Positions 1 to 9,733 of a stretch of DNA of 64,000 nucleotides are shown here, one piece after another. Within the stretch, counting starts at the first letter, position 1. The number at the start of each line of letters is the position of its first letter. The stretch lies in the NCBI GenBank assembly GCA_026692725.1, contig JAPMUG010000003.1, forward strand, positions 124,001 through 188,000. Reading direction: 5' to 3'. The position numbers and the translations under genes are program-made. The DNA comes from Ecytonucleospora hepatopenaei. Its lineage: Eukaryota; Microsporidia; Enterocytozoonidae. The notes beneath the pieces are model-generated. The model ran no database searches. It worked only from the letters and a program-made list of their open reading frames with translations, and was not told the origin of the DNA.

Positions 1-112
1 AGTAAATTTGTTAAAATAAAATTTATTTACTTATAATCAATAGAAAATAATAAAATAATATCAAACTAAATAGAATTAAAATAAATAAATAGAATGTAAA
101 AATACCATAAAT

Positions 113-1177
113 TTACTTCTTTTTATTTTTAATATATGATCCTAATATTATTGCCAGCAATAAAATAAAAAATCCTAAGAGCATTATGTTTCTTTTTCTT
201 CTGTTTTTCACCAGTTCTGTTGTTCCTAATGTACCTGTAAACATAGTAAATTTAATTTGCTGGTTGTAAATACCTACGCCTGTAATTGCCATATCAGCAA
301 CATTTTCCTTGTGCGCCTCTTCTCCTCTAAAAAATACATGGATGTCTCCATAAACAGTGGAGACAACCAAATATTCTCCACTTATGGACATGTCAGTAAT
401 TTTAGGCAGTTTCTTTTCATTTCCATTTATATTTAAAATACTTCCTTCAGGTGTATGTGAATAAAAAATTAAATTTTCATTTTTATAGAAAATGTCCTTT
501 ATTTTTCCTTCTGCACTTTCAAGCTCTCCATCTATCGAATAAACACTTGTGTTTTCCTCATATCTAATAACATGTAACTTATCTTCAGATACAAAAAAAT
601 TAGAAACATTTCCAATTGCAACATAAGAAGAATTCTTTTTGTTATTGTTATTTTCATCTTTTTCAACTTCAAACATTACCTGTTTATCTTTTGTTAGAAT
701 CTCAAAGGCATAGTCACTTAAATTAACAGAACCTTCACTCTCTTCAATTTCTATCTTTGGATTTTCTAAAATATTTGCAAATGCATAAACTTTCTTATTT
801 TTGCATAAAATATATAAATGTTGGTTAAAAACAGCTTTTTTTACTTTAAGTGGATGCTTAGAGACTAAAGTAAACTTACCATCAAATGTGAATAAATAAA
901 AAAATTCGTTTCCACAAGCAGCAATCAAATATTTTGGACATTTTGACTTTTTTTCTTTCTTATCTTTATTTTCCTCAAGAGAATTTTCCTTAAATTGCAC
1001 TACTTCAAGTTTTAAGAGAATGTCTTCAGTGTTAAACACGCACTTTTCACCTGATAATTTATCAACAGCAAAGATGCCATTATCCACACCATAATCCTTG
1101 TTACCCCCTCCACCTGAAACAAACATGTGTGTTTTAACTATTTTAATGTCAAACAAAGGCATGTCATAGTCTTCCAT
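113..1177 (-). CDS. SEC12: Sec12-like ER exchange factor for Sar1
   Basis: From the ATG at 1177 this is 354 residues; an in-frame ATG at 1237 would add 20. I prefer 1177 because CCTCCCC lies just before it, as C-runs do before many starts here, and because Sec12 propellers begin close to their N terminus. Residues 19-34 form a glycine loop (FVSGGGGNKDYGVDNG) resembling the Sec12 potassium-binding loop. The middle is beta-strand-rich and propeller-like. A hydrophobic helix near residue 330-348 is followed by KNKKK, giving a cytosolic propeller with a C-terminal ER anchor. Known role of the family: guanine nucleotide exchange on Sar1 to start COPII budding. WD repeats are hard to recognise, so the call rests on the glycine loop and topology. 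Confidence 0.68.
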   Translation of the reverse strand: MEDYDMPLFDIKIVKTHMFVSGGGGNKDYGVDNGIFAVDKLSGEKCVFNTEDILLKLEVVQFKENSLEENKDKKEKKSKCPKYLIAACGNEFFYLFTFDGKFTLVSKHPLKVKKAVFNQHLYILCKNKKVYAFANILENPKIEIEESEGSVNLSDYAFEILTKDKQVMFEVEKDENNNNKKNSSYVAIGNVSNFFVSEDKLHVIRYEENTSVYSIDGELESAEGKIKDIFYKNENLIFYSHTPEGSILNINGNEKKLPKITDMSISGEYLVVSTVYGDIHVFFRGEEAHKENVADMAITGVGIYNQQIKFTMFTGTLGTTELVKNRRKRNIMLLGFFILLLAIILGSYIKNKKK

Positions 1178-1489
1178 AAAGGGGAGGCAAAATATTTTAT
1201 TTATAGAAGATGGTCCAATAAAGCTGCTATTGATCATTCTTTTAAAATATTATCATTTAAAATATTATCTTCAAAACACTGTCATTTAAACTATTTTATT
1301 AAAAAAATAATATAGCAAATTTAAAAAAATTGTATTTTTTTACCTTCTCATTTTACAAATATTTTTAAAATAAAAAACAACGTATTTATAATAAAGATCG
1401 TATACTATTACCTTACATAGCTTTTAATTTGTTATATTTATATTAATTTTCTATTGAATACAACTTATAAATTATTTATAAGCATTTTT

Positions 1490-2695
1490 ATGGAAATTAC
1501 CCAATTAACAGCAGGTTATAAAGTACCAATTTATAATCCAGAAAATAAACATGAAATTATCAAGTGCGAAATACTTGCAGTAAATGAAGATAGCAGCAGG
1601 TTTTATGTACACTATTTTAATTTAAACAGAAGGTATGACGTATGGGTGGATGGAAATGAGTTTATTTTATCAAATGAAGCAGACATAGAGGCCCCACGAA
1701 AGAAAAAGAAGACAGAAGAAAAGAAGCTTCAAAATGTGATAGAAGAAGAGACAAAAGTGCGTAATTTTAACCAGATAATTTTAGGTGGTTATAAAATGAA
1801 TACGTGGTATTTTTCTCCCTATCCCAAGGATGTTGTAAAAAACAAAGATGTTTATATTTGTGAGTATTGTTTATATTATTTTAGTGCAGAGGAATTGTTG
1901 GAAGAACATTCAAAAGAGTGTACATTAAGGTCACCACCAGGTATTATGGTATACAATGATACAGAAAAAGATTTGGCTATTTTTGAAGTAGATGGGTACA
2001 AGCAGGTTAATTATTGCAGAAATGTAGCATTGCTTAGCAAATTGTTTTTAGATCACAAATCTTTAATTTATGATGTCGATGCATTTTTATTTTATATTTT
2101 ATGTAAAAAGGAAGTACATCAAATAGAAAACACTAACAGTAAAGACAACACTGCAAATAAAAACAATTCTACCAATGAACAAACAGCATATAAAATAGTT
2201 GGATATTTTAGTAAAGAAAAGGTCAGTGAAATGGGATATAATTTAGCGTGTATTTTAACATTACCATGCGAGCAAAGAAATGGGTATGGTAAGATTCTTA
2301 TAGATTTTTCTTACATGCTAAGTAAAAAAGAAAATTTTATTTCAGGGCCAGAAAAGCCATTGAGTGACTTAGGACTGTTAAGCTACAGATCATACTGGTT
2401 AGAAGTGATTCTCGAACTGTTAACTACACCACCTTCCAATATAAATAGTGCGTCTAGTTTACCAAACAATACAGAGCATAAAACAACAAGTTTGAACGCT
2501 CTAAACGTAAAAGAAATGAGTAAACTATCACACATATCAGAAGATGATATTATTGGAACATTAGTGGCTAATAAAATGATAAAGTATTATCAAGACAATC
2601 TGATAATAACATTAGATGAAAAGTGTAAAAAGAAAATAGAGCAGGGAAGGAAGCAAAGGGTGTATGAAAAGTATTTAATAACAGGTAAATATTAA
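1490..2695 (+). CDS. ESA1: MYST histone acetyltransferase, Esa1/Tip60 type
   Basis: The ATG at 1490 gives 401 residues; an upstream TTG at 1454 is in frame but not a credible start. Residues 8-60 are a chromo/Tudor-knot domain (VYHYF-like core, YDVWV). A basic linker PRKKKK follows. The MYST C2HC zinc finger uses C124, C127, H140 and C144. The acetyl-CoA loop is EQRNGYGK (261-268), the active-site cysteine is in LACILTLP (C254), and the catalytic glutamate is in [10 protein letters not shown] (E288). An Asn/Thr-rich insertion sits at about 212-231. Family role: acetylation of histone H4/H2A in NuA4 (piccolo). The ING-type PHD protein at 43580 could be its partner. All catalytic residues are present. 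Confidence 0.95.
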   Translation: MEITQLTAGYKVPIYNPENKHEIIKCEILAVNEDSSRFYVHYFNLNRRYDVWVDGNEFILSNEADIEAPRKKKKTEEKKLQNVIEEETKVRNFNQIILGGYKMNTWYFSPYPKDVVKNKDVYICEYCLYYFSAEELLEEHSKECTLRSPPGIMVYNDTEKDLAIFEVDGYKQVNYCRNVALLSKLFLDHKSLIYDVDAFLFYILCKKEVHQIENTNSKDNTANKNNSTNEQTAYKIVGYFSKEKVSEMGYNLACILTLPCEQRNGYGKILIDFSYMLSKKENFISGPEKPLSDLGLLSYRSYWLEVILELLTTPPSNINSASSLPNNTEHKTTSLNALNVKEMSKLSHISEDDIIGTLVANKMIKYYQDNLIITLDEKCKKKIEQGRKQRVYEKYLITGKY

Positions 2696-2770
2696 ATTTA
2701 TATTGTTTTTTATTAATATGATCAAATTTAATACATTATTTTTATATAAAATAAATTAAATTTATATTAT

Positions 2771-3225
2771 TTATTTATTAAGAAAGTCTATTAATATTCT
2801 ACCACATTCTGTATTTATATAGTTATTTTGTATAATAAATCTTGTTACATATTTCATGTATATTTCTAACTTTTCTCTCCTATGTTGTAACACCTTTGTA
2901 TTTTTGTTAAAAAAAACTTTCTTAGGAAATTCAGGTAAATAAATAATATGTTTCATTAGTTCATTATGTAAGTTAAGAAAGTCAGAATATCTCTTAACAA
3001 TATAAAAAGTATTGTTACAAATATTATAATTATGTAATTATGTAATGTATTATAATTATGTAATGTATTTTGTTTGTTAAAGGTACTATTTAACATGTTA
3101 TTGGTATAATCACTCATATTTATATCATTTAATATGTTGCTATCAGTAATAATGGTAATATGGTATTCAACATATCTTTTATTAGTAGAATATTTAGGAA
3201 TGGATAATTCAAAAATATTAGACAT
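2771..3225 (-). pseudogene. PX-domain (Snx3/Grd19-like) gene split by a frameshift
   Basis: Two short frames abut here. The first (3225 to 2956) begins with IPKYSTNKRYVEYHI, the start of a PX domain, then runs into an implausible hydrophobic tail. The second frame carries the rest, including VKRYSDFLNLHNEL and LPEFPKKV, the phosphoinositide-binding and proline-loop parts of a PX domain, and stays open upstream of its first ATG (2956). The switch falls at a perfect 8-bp tandem duplication (AATTATGT at 3028-3035 and 3036-3043); with one copy the frame is continuous, about 150 codons, the size of a stand-alone Snx3-type PX protein. Family role: binding endosomal PI3P for cargo recycling. It may be a true pseudogene, a length polymorphism or an assembly error. 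Confidence 0.72.
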
Positions 3226-3302
3226 AAAAATAAATAAATAAAATTAATTAAATAAATATGAAACAAAAAAACAATATTTAAAAATAATTATAATTTATTT
3301 AA

Positions 3303-3773
3303 TCAATTGTATATATAGCTATCATTTATATCATATTCATCAATCTTATCATTATCATTTATTTTATATTCCTCTATATAATTGTCATTTATACATGTAT
3401 TATATTCATTAGTATACGTATAAATATCATTAATAAATGATTTATATAAATTATTGTCTGTATTTTTATTTTTTACAAATATATTCTTTATGATATAATA
3501 TATATTTATAAAAGTATAATATAATAGTGAACATATATATCTTAATATATTATTATAAGATATATCATATAGTTTAATAGGAACATTATAAAATATAATA
3601 GATCCATTACCATTAATATGGGCATTATATAATAATTCTATTAATATAATAAAATATATAATACAAATAGTAACACTAATTAAACTATATAAAATATAAT
3701 TAAGCTTAACATTTTTATATATAAGCATAAACAAATTAAATACCCTTAAAAAATAAAAATATAAAACAAACAT
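3303..3773 (-). CDS. Small membrane protein, unrecognised
   Basis: The 156-residue frame starts at a good ATG. It has hydrophobic segments at about 1-20, 27-50 and 77-97 and ends in a polar Asn/Asp/Tyr-rich tail of about 55 residues. I do not recognise a family. Composition follows the A/T richness of the region (Ile, Tyr, Asn), so part of the apparent hydrophobicity may be compositional. It lies between the broken PX gene and the divergent Exo84-like gene, with repeats on its upstream side. Confidence 0.45.
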   Translation of the reverse strand: MFVLYFYFLRVFNLFMLIYKNVKLNYILYSLISVTICIIYFIILIELLYNAHINGNGSIIFYNVPIKLYDISYNNILRYICSLLYYTFINIYYIIKNIFVKNKNTDNNLYKSFINDIYTYTNEYNTCINDNYIEEYKINDNDKIDEYDINDSYIYN

Positions 3774-3789
3774 AATATATTTATATTTA

Positions 3790-3915
3790 ATATACTATAA
3801 CATATATTTAATATAATATTATAATAACATATCTAACATTATATTATAATAACATATATTTAATATTATATTATAATAACATAATAACATAATAACATAA
3901 TATCATAATAATATT
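3790..3915. repeat. A/T tandem repeats between divergent genes
   Basis: Imperfect units of about 30 bases built on ATATTTAATATTATATTATA and AATAACAT repeat several times, ending in a short run of TAACATAA units. They fill the shared upstream region of the genes at 3303-3773 and 3925-5421. Confidence 0.7.
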
Positions 3916-3924
3916 ACAGTACAC

Positions 3925-5421
3925 ATGGAAGATAGAGACATTATTATGAAATTCAACAATATTAATGTTATTGATTACCTTAATAAAACACATAAAAGTT
4001 CTGATGCCTTTCTCATTGAAACTCAAAAACATAACCTTAAAAAATACATGCAGCAACTCAATGATGAGCTATACAAGTCTTTCATAACCAACTCAGAAGG
4101 CCTGTTGGAAATACTTAACACTTATGATTATGCACATACCATGCTAAGTAGCATAAATATAGAAAGCAACTTACATGAAGATGTGCAACAGGAAGTAGGT
4201 GCACCTACAACTCATGAACTTTCATCTGCCTTATCCAAATATACCGATGATATGGATGCATATGTAACCAGCAATAGGTATGTGATATATGCAGAATATT
4301 ATAATGATAAAAAATATTATTTAGTATTAACCAATGATATTTTATTTATAGGGAGTAATGTAACAAATAGTGATAATTTAAAGAGTATTAATTTACATAA
4401 TGATAATAATCTACATAATGATAATAATATAATAAATAATGACAATAATATAAATAATAATATAAATACAGATGATAAAAATACTAATAATTCTAGTGGT
4501 ATTAGACATAACAAAAGTAAAAATACTAAATATTCTCTTGAACATGCTTTTAATAAATCTATCATAAATATGCATATAAATCATAATATATTGTATATTG
4601 ATGTTAATGCTATAAAATATGAATTATATGGTAATATTGACGTATTATATGATATTTTTAATGATACAACATATAATAGTACTAGTGATATTTCATATAC
4701 CAATATAAATGATATGATTAAATATTACATAATTACAGAACAATATGATAAATTAAATAGTGTAATATATAATACTAATAATACTCATTTTAGCAATAAT
4801 GATAAAAATATTGATAAATTAAATAATTTTAATTTTAAAAGTAATCCTACCAATAGTAAAATAGTTGGTGAAATTAACATAAATTTGTTTAATGTCATGA
4901 CCAGTGATGAATTATCTACTTTACTAAATATGGCTGATAATAAACATAAAGTATTTTCTAAATATGTTACTAATAGTTTTAAGAATAATATTAGTAAAAT
5001 AAATAAAATACAGGAATTAAGCACTTTAATAGATGAATTATTTGATTATATGGAATATTATGTTAAAGAATTAGAAGAATTATATAATACAATTTTTATT
5101 GATAATAATACTAATAATTGTAATATTAAAATAGATAATACCAATAACACTAACACTAATAACAGTAATATTTATTTAATTATTGAATCTTTTATCACAA
5201 TTATATTTAATTTTATTGAAAAGAGGGTGTTTAATAAGTTTTATCAGCTTAAGATTACAGAGGATAATTTAAAGAGGATTGAAGATAGACTTATATTTGA
5301 TAAATATAACTATCATTACTTATATGATAAATTATTAGAAAGGAGAGAAGGATTCAGTATAAGGTGTTTGGATATTGCTAAAAAGGAAATAAATGCATTA
5401 TTAGATGGATATATAAAATAA
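3925..5421 (+). CDS. EXO84: Exo84-like exocyst subunit
   Basis: This 498-residue protein starts with a helical segment (INVIDYLNKTHKSSDAFL, then a Lys-rich helix and SEGLLEIL) resembling the N-terminal Vps51/Exo84 coiled region. A PH-like fold follows from about residue 118 (NRYVIYAEYY..KKYYLVLTNDILFIG), interrupted by an Asn/Asp-rich low-complexity insertion at about 155-190. The remainder is helical, as in the Exo84 C-terminal domain. Family role: tethering of secretory vesicles to the plasma membrane within the exocyst. The order helix-PH-helix supports Exo84 over other exocyst subunits. Asn-rich inserts are also frequent in the C-terminal half. Confidence 0.6.
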   Translation: MEDRDIIMKFNNINVIDYLNKTHKSSDAFLIETQKHNLKKYMQQLNDELYKSFITNSEGLLEILNTYDYAHTMLSSINIESNLHEDVQQEVGAPTTHELSSALSKYTDDMDAYVTSNRYVIYAEYYNDKKYYLVLTNDILFIGSNVTNSDNLKSINLHNDNNLHNDNNIINNDNNINNNINTDDKNTNNSSGIRHNKSKNTKYSLEHAFNKSIINMHINHNILYIDVNAIKYELYGNIDVLYDIFNDTTYNSTSDISYTNINDMIKYYIITEQYDKLNSVIYNTNNTHFSNNDKNIDKLNNFNFKSNPTNSKIVGEININLFNVMTSDELSTLLNMADNKHKVFSKYVTNSFKNNISKINKIQELSTLIDELFDYMEYYVKELEELYNTIFIDNNTNNCNIKIDNTNNTNTNNSNIYLIIESFITIIFNFIEKRVFNKFYQLKITEDNLKRIEDRLIFDKYNYHYLYDKLLERREGFSIRCLDIAKKEINALLDGYIK

Positions 5422-5434
5422 TATCCTAAATACT

Positions 5435-6418
5435 TTATTTAATATATTTCTTAAACAGTATAATACTAACTATTATACCAACTGTTAAACTTAATATTAT
5501 TATTGCCATTAAAATATATTTAACTTTATTTTTAGTAATATCATTATTATCAGTTAAACTATTTTTAGTATTTAAAAAATAATTTTCAATAGTAATTTTT
5601 ATTTTATTGGCTTTATCTAATATTTTAATGTTTGTTGTATACATTAGTTTATTATCATTTCCTTTTATAAAGTTAGTAAAATCATCTAAATTGATATTAA
5701 CTAACATATATTCACTCTTTTGACAATAAATACTGTCTTCTTTTCCAAATTCCCAGTATAATACGTCATTATCTAATTTTGTAAATTTATTGCCTCTAAA
5801 ATCTATTAGTAAACTGTATTTTTTATTTTCTTCAAAATATTCATATTCTTTACTTGTTCTAAATTTATAGTTTTTTAATAAAGTAGTGATAATTGAATAA
5901 CCAGACAAATCCCATTCAACCATTTTATCAATTTCATACTTGAAATTATCATAATTTTCTAATCTTTTTATTAAAAACAGCTTTTTGTTTTTGTCCAATA
6001 AATGCAAATTACAATTACTATTTAAAACAAAACTTGTATTATCATTATTTATTCTTATGGATTTATTTTTATGATAAATTTCTGTGTTATTCTTCAACTT
6101 ACACTCTTTAGTTATCAAAAATACATGATGAGTATATTTATCATAAGTTTTATCATACATTTTTATTACAAAAATAGTATGATCTAAAATATTTCTATTT
6201 ATTTTAATTTTTTCTAACAAATAATTACCTTCTTTATGATTTTTTAATTTGTAAAGTACATAATGTTCATTAAAAACTATATTATCTACTTTAACATGTT
6301 TATATGAATTAGATATATTAGTTACTTTATTTTCAGTTAACTTTTGATCTGCATTATTTTCAGTTTCAATAGTTATGGTATGTATACTTAATAAAAAATA
6401 CAAATTAGAGATAAACAT
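5435..6418 (-). CDS. Single-pass membrane protein, local family A (one domain)
   Basis: The 327-residue product has a short hydrophobic leader (1-17), an extracytoplasmic-type domain of about 265 residues and one membrane helix (about 302-322) followed by KKYIK. Landmarks shared with the proteins at 7020, 16967 and 18983 are a block around LITKECKLKNNTEI, then a strand with NSNCNLHL, then an acidic-aromatic block around EYMLVNINLDDFTNFIKG. I recognise no known family. The topology suggests type I surface or endomembrane display. It converges on the Exo84-like gene with only 13 bases between stops. Confidence 0.7.
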   Translation of the reverse strand: MFISNLYFLLSIHTITIETENNADQKLTENKVTNISNSYKHVKVDNIVFNEHYVLYKLKNHKEGNYLLEKIKINRNILDHTIFVIKMYDKTYDKYTHHVFLITKECKLKNNTEIYHKNKSIRINNDNTSFVLNSNCNLHLLDKNKKLFLIKRLENYDNFKYEIDKMVEWDLSGYSIITTLLKNYKFRTSKEYEYFEENKKYSLLIDFRGNKFTKLDNDVLYWEFGKEDSIYCQKSEYMLVNINLDDFTNFIKGNDNKLMYTTNIKILDKANKIKITIENYFLNTKNSLTDNNDITKNKVKYILMAIIILSLTVGIIVSIILFKKYIK

Positions 6419-7019
6419 ACTTTATAAATAAAGCTTAACTTATAATAAATGAGAGACTACAAAAACTATAATATTTAAAGTAAATAGTAAGTGATGTTTT
6501 GAATAATAAAATATATTTTTTATTTTAAATGGGTTTATATAAAATTTTTATTTAAAAAATGATCAAAAACTCAATAATTGATATTTACAAAAAAATCTTA
6601 TTTTAATTTATATTTATTCATAAATAGTAATAAATTAAATTGATTTTAAGTTTTTTATTCTTTGACATTTTTACTTAAAATAAAATTTTTTAAACAAACT
6701 TATTTACGTATTTTTTATTTAGATCGTTAAATTTATTATAAATACTTTTTATTAAATTTTTTATTATACTAGTTAACTTTATGTTTATATGGCTCTTTCA
6801 TTTATTGAATATATTTTAAATAAAATAATATTTTAAATATAAATAATTTATTATTTAATAGTAATATTTATTATTTAATAATAATATTTATTATTTAATA
6901 GTAATATTTATTATAATAATCATTTGTTATTTAATAGTTAGTGATGCATTATAAAATTGCATCATAAATAAAATAGGTTTATTTAAAGTAAAAAACTGTT
7001 TATTCTTATATTTCTAATG
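6419..7019. other. Gene-free A/T spacer with short tandem repeats
   Basis: No frame or RNA gene is visible. From about 6836 to 6935 a 16-18 base unit (TATTTATTATTTAATAGTAA) repeats four to five times with small changes. Confidence 0.7.
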
Positions 7020-9302
7020 TTATCTTGACACTTGTTTTTTATATAATATAATACCAAATATTATAATGATTAGTATAATTACAGATAATATTGCTAATAT
7101 AATATATTTTTTAATATTATTATTTTTAGCATTATCATTTATATTGGTGTTATTTATATCATTATCAGTATCAATTTCAATAGTTTCATTATTAATATCA
7201 TTATCAATATCAATATCAATATCATTATCATTATCATTATCAGTATCATTATCAGTATCATTATCAATATTTATTTCATCATTTCTATTTTTTATACTTC
7301 CAATATCATCACTACTATTATCATTTTTATCATATGAATTATAAGTTTTTTTATTATATGAATAATTAATTTCTTTATTATATGAATTATAAGTTTCTTT
7401 ATCATATGAATAATTAGTTGTATTTTCTGTAATATTATCTTTAATGTTTTTATTTTCTTCAGTTACTTCAATATTTTCTACATCCTCAATGTATGTTGCT
7501 ATATCTTCTAATTTATCACCAATTATATTTATTTTAATATAATTATTTTTTTCTGTTATTATCTTAACATCTGTTTTATATGCTAATTTATTATCATAAC
7601 TATTTAAAAAAATAGCAAATTCATTTATATCCATGTTAACTAACATATAATCAGTAAAAGTAACAATAATATTTTTATCAGCATTTCTAAATTCTTTAGT
7701 AATTATTTTGTTATCTTTAAATATAAACTTGTTTCCCTTTAAATCTTTTCCATAATTTTGATATTTATTTTCAAAAAAAGTATGATATTCATTAGGCTCT
7801 GATTTATATTCTTTATATTTGGTTGTTGATAAAACATAATCATGCTCTTTTTCTTTACTAAAATCATAAAATTCATATCTTAAACTTCTGAAATAAAATA
7901 ATCTCTTAATCAAACATACTTTATAATTTTTATTATTTTTAATATTTTTGTTATTTTCAATATTTTCAATATTTTCATTATTTTTTAATTGTAAATTACA
8001 ATCACTTTTTATTGTAAAATATACATTATCTTTGTTTATAATATATTTTTTATTATCTTTTATTATCTCTGTATTCTTTTTTAATTTATATTCTTTAGTT
8101 ACTAAAAACAATTTACTTTTATATGATTTTTGTATTTTTAATGAAAAAATACAAAAATCAATAATATTTTTACTCTTTTTTATGTTATCAATGATTATTT
8201 TATGTAAAATAAAATCATATAAATTATAAATGTTATAATGTTCTTCAAATTCAATATCACTAACTAATACATTATCAATAATATTTTTATTTTCTAAAAA
8301 ATTAAAATTTGAATATAATTCATCAATATTTTTAAATTCTAATTGGGTTTCATTAGTTTTATCAAAATTATTAATACAAATATTAATATCACTATTTTCA
8401 TTAAATTTACATTTTACATCATAAGTCATTTCATCTTCATTGCCATTTATAAAATGTATAAAATCATCCATATTTAGTGCCATTAAAGTAAATTTGTTTT
8501 TATTTGAATTTATAATAAAATCAATATTTTCTTCTATTTCTTTACCATTTTTATATTCTACTAAATTATTTATTGTATAAAAATCAATTTCATTAATTTG
8601 AGTTTTTGAATTTTTAAAACTATCCACAGTTTTATATAGCTGGTAATATTTAAGTATTAAAATAATATTTTTATTATATGCTTTATATACATTATTAGTA
8701 TATTTATTAACATGCTTATTTTTATTTTTTGTTTTCTTTTTATTATTATCATTATCTTTATCTGTATTATTATCTTTATCTTTATTTATATATTCAGAAG
8801 AATATGATTTAGAAGGTAAACAACACTTACAATTATATATTGATTTCTTAGAGTTTTTACTATTTATACTTTTAGGTATTTTCTTTTTTTTAAAATAAAA
8901 TAACTCATATTTTTTATCATCTATAATTTTATATTTTATATTATCATCATTAATAAAAAATGATATAGTTTTGCCTTTTTTAACATTATATTTGTATTTG
9001 ATGAAATTATATGTATATTCTATATCATTTTTAATTAGATATTCTCTAGTAACTAAAAAAGTATGATTAGTATTATTGATTAATAAAGAAAATATAAAAA
9101 ATGAAGATGTATTTTTGTTATTATCTAAACTTTTTAATATTTTGTAGTATTTATTATTCTTATCCAATAAATTTTGTTCATCAATATTATCATGTATTTT
9201 CTTAATGGAATATCTTTCATAAAACTCATTAGTATTAAGCTTTACTTCTTTAACGATGGTATTACATAAAAATGTAAAAATATAAAATAAAGTATATAAC
9301 AT
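7020..9302 (-). CDS. Single-pass membrane protein, local family A (two domains)
   Basis: This 760-residue protein has a leader at 1-17 (MLYTLFYIFTFLCNTIV) and two consecutive copies of the family A domain (about 20-335 and 340-610). Each copy has a LVTREYLIKNDIEY / LVTKEYKLKKNTEI block and a late block (LMALNMDDFIHFINGNED / YMLVNMDINEFAIFLNSYD). Between the second copy and the membrane helix (about 728-750) lies an Asn/Asp/Tyr-rich stalk with YNS and DND repeats, encoded by ATC/ATT-rich triplet repeats at about 7140-7400. The tail is KKQVSR. The first domain carries CKCCLPSK, absent from the others. Function unknown; the pattern suggests a displayed surface protein that grew by domain duplication. 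Confidence 0.75.
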   Translation of the reverse strand: MLYTLFYIFTFLCNTIVKEVKLNTNEFYERYSIKKIHDNIDEQNLLDKNNKYYKILKSLDNNKNTSSFFIFSLLINNTNHTFLVTREYLIKNDIEYTYNFIKYKYNVKKGKTISFFINDDNIKYKIIDDKKYELFYFKKKKIPKSINSKNSKKSIYNCKCCLPSKSYSSEYINKDKDNNTDKDNDNNKKKTKNKNKHVNKYTNNVYKAYNKNIILILKYYQLYKTVDSFKNSKTQINEIDFYTINNLVEYKNGKEIEENIDFIINSNKNKFTLMALNMDDFIHFINGNEDEMTYDVKCKFNENSDINICINNFDKTNETQLEFKNIDELYSNFNFLENKNIIDNVLVSDIEFEEHYNIYNLYDFILHKIIIDNIKKSKNIIDFCIFSLKIQKSYKSKLFLVTKEYKLKKNTEIIKDNKKYIINKDNVYFTIKSDCNLQLKNNENIENIENNKNIKNNKNYKVCLIKRLFYFRSLRYEFYDFSKEKEHDYVLSTTKYKEYKSEPNEYHTFFENKYQNYGKDLKGNKFIFKDNKIITKEFRNADKNIIVTFTDYMLVNMDINEFAIFLNSYDNKLAYKTDVKIITEKNNYIKINIIGDKLEDIATYIEDVENIEVTEENKNIKDNITENTTNYSYDKETYNSYNKEINYSYNKKTYNSYDKNDNSSDDIGSIKNRNDEINIDNDTDNDTDNDNDNDIDIDIDNDINNETIEIDTDNDINNTNINDNAKNNNIKKYIILAILSVIILIIIIFGIILYKKQVSR

Positions 9303-9733
9303 TATTAAATATATTTAAATTATAACTAATAAAAAATATAACTAATAAACTATAACTAATAAATTATAACTAATAAACTATAACTAATAAACTATAACTA
9401 ATAAATATCAATAATAATTAAGGGTTTAAAAAATAAAAAAATGATATAAAAACCAATAGTTGATATTTTTAAAAAAAATTTAAATATATTAATAAAATGT
9501 TAATATAAGAATAATATTTAAATTTAACTATTCATTTTTTTCTTTCTAATATAAATATAATAGATATAAGTATAATAGATATATAAATAATAGATATAAA
9601 TATAATAGATATAAATATAATAGATATAAATATAATAGATATAAATATATTAAATATATTAAATATATTAAATATATTATGTATATTAAATTTAACCTTA
9701 AAAAATAATGTGTTTATAAAATTTTTTATTATA
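9303..9733. other. Gene-free A/T spacer with two tandem repeats
   Basis: From about 9316 to 9412 a 14-base unit (ATAACTAATAAACT) repeats about six times. From about 9547 to 9640 a 12-base unit (AATAGATATAAA) repeats about eight times. No frame is credible. Confidence 0.75.

Noticed and set aside
1127..1315. Plus-strand frame overlapping the Sec12-like gene
   Set aside because: It lies antisense over the 5' end of a recognisable gene and runs into A/T spacer; no domain or start signal.
2950..3060. Programmed ribosomal frameshifting in the PX gene
   Set aside because: No slippery heptamer with a downstream structure is evident, and the exact 8-bp duplication explains the break more simply.
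3303..3773. Seipin or GPI-synthesis identity for the small membrane protein
   Set aside because: Only general hydrophobicity fits; no conserved residues could be matched.
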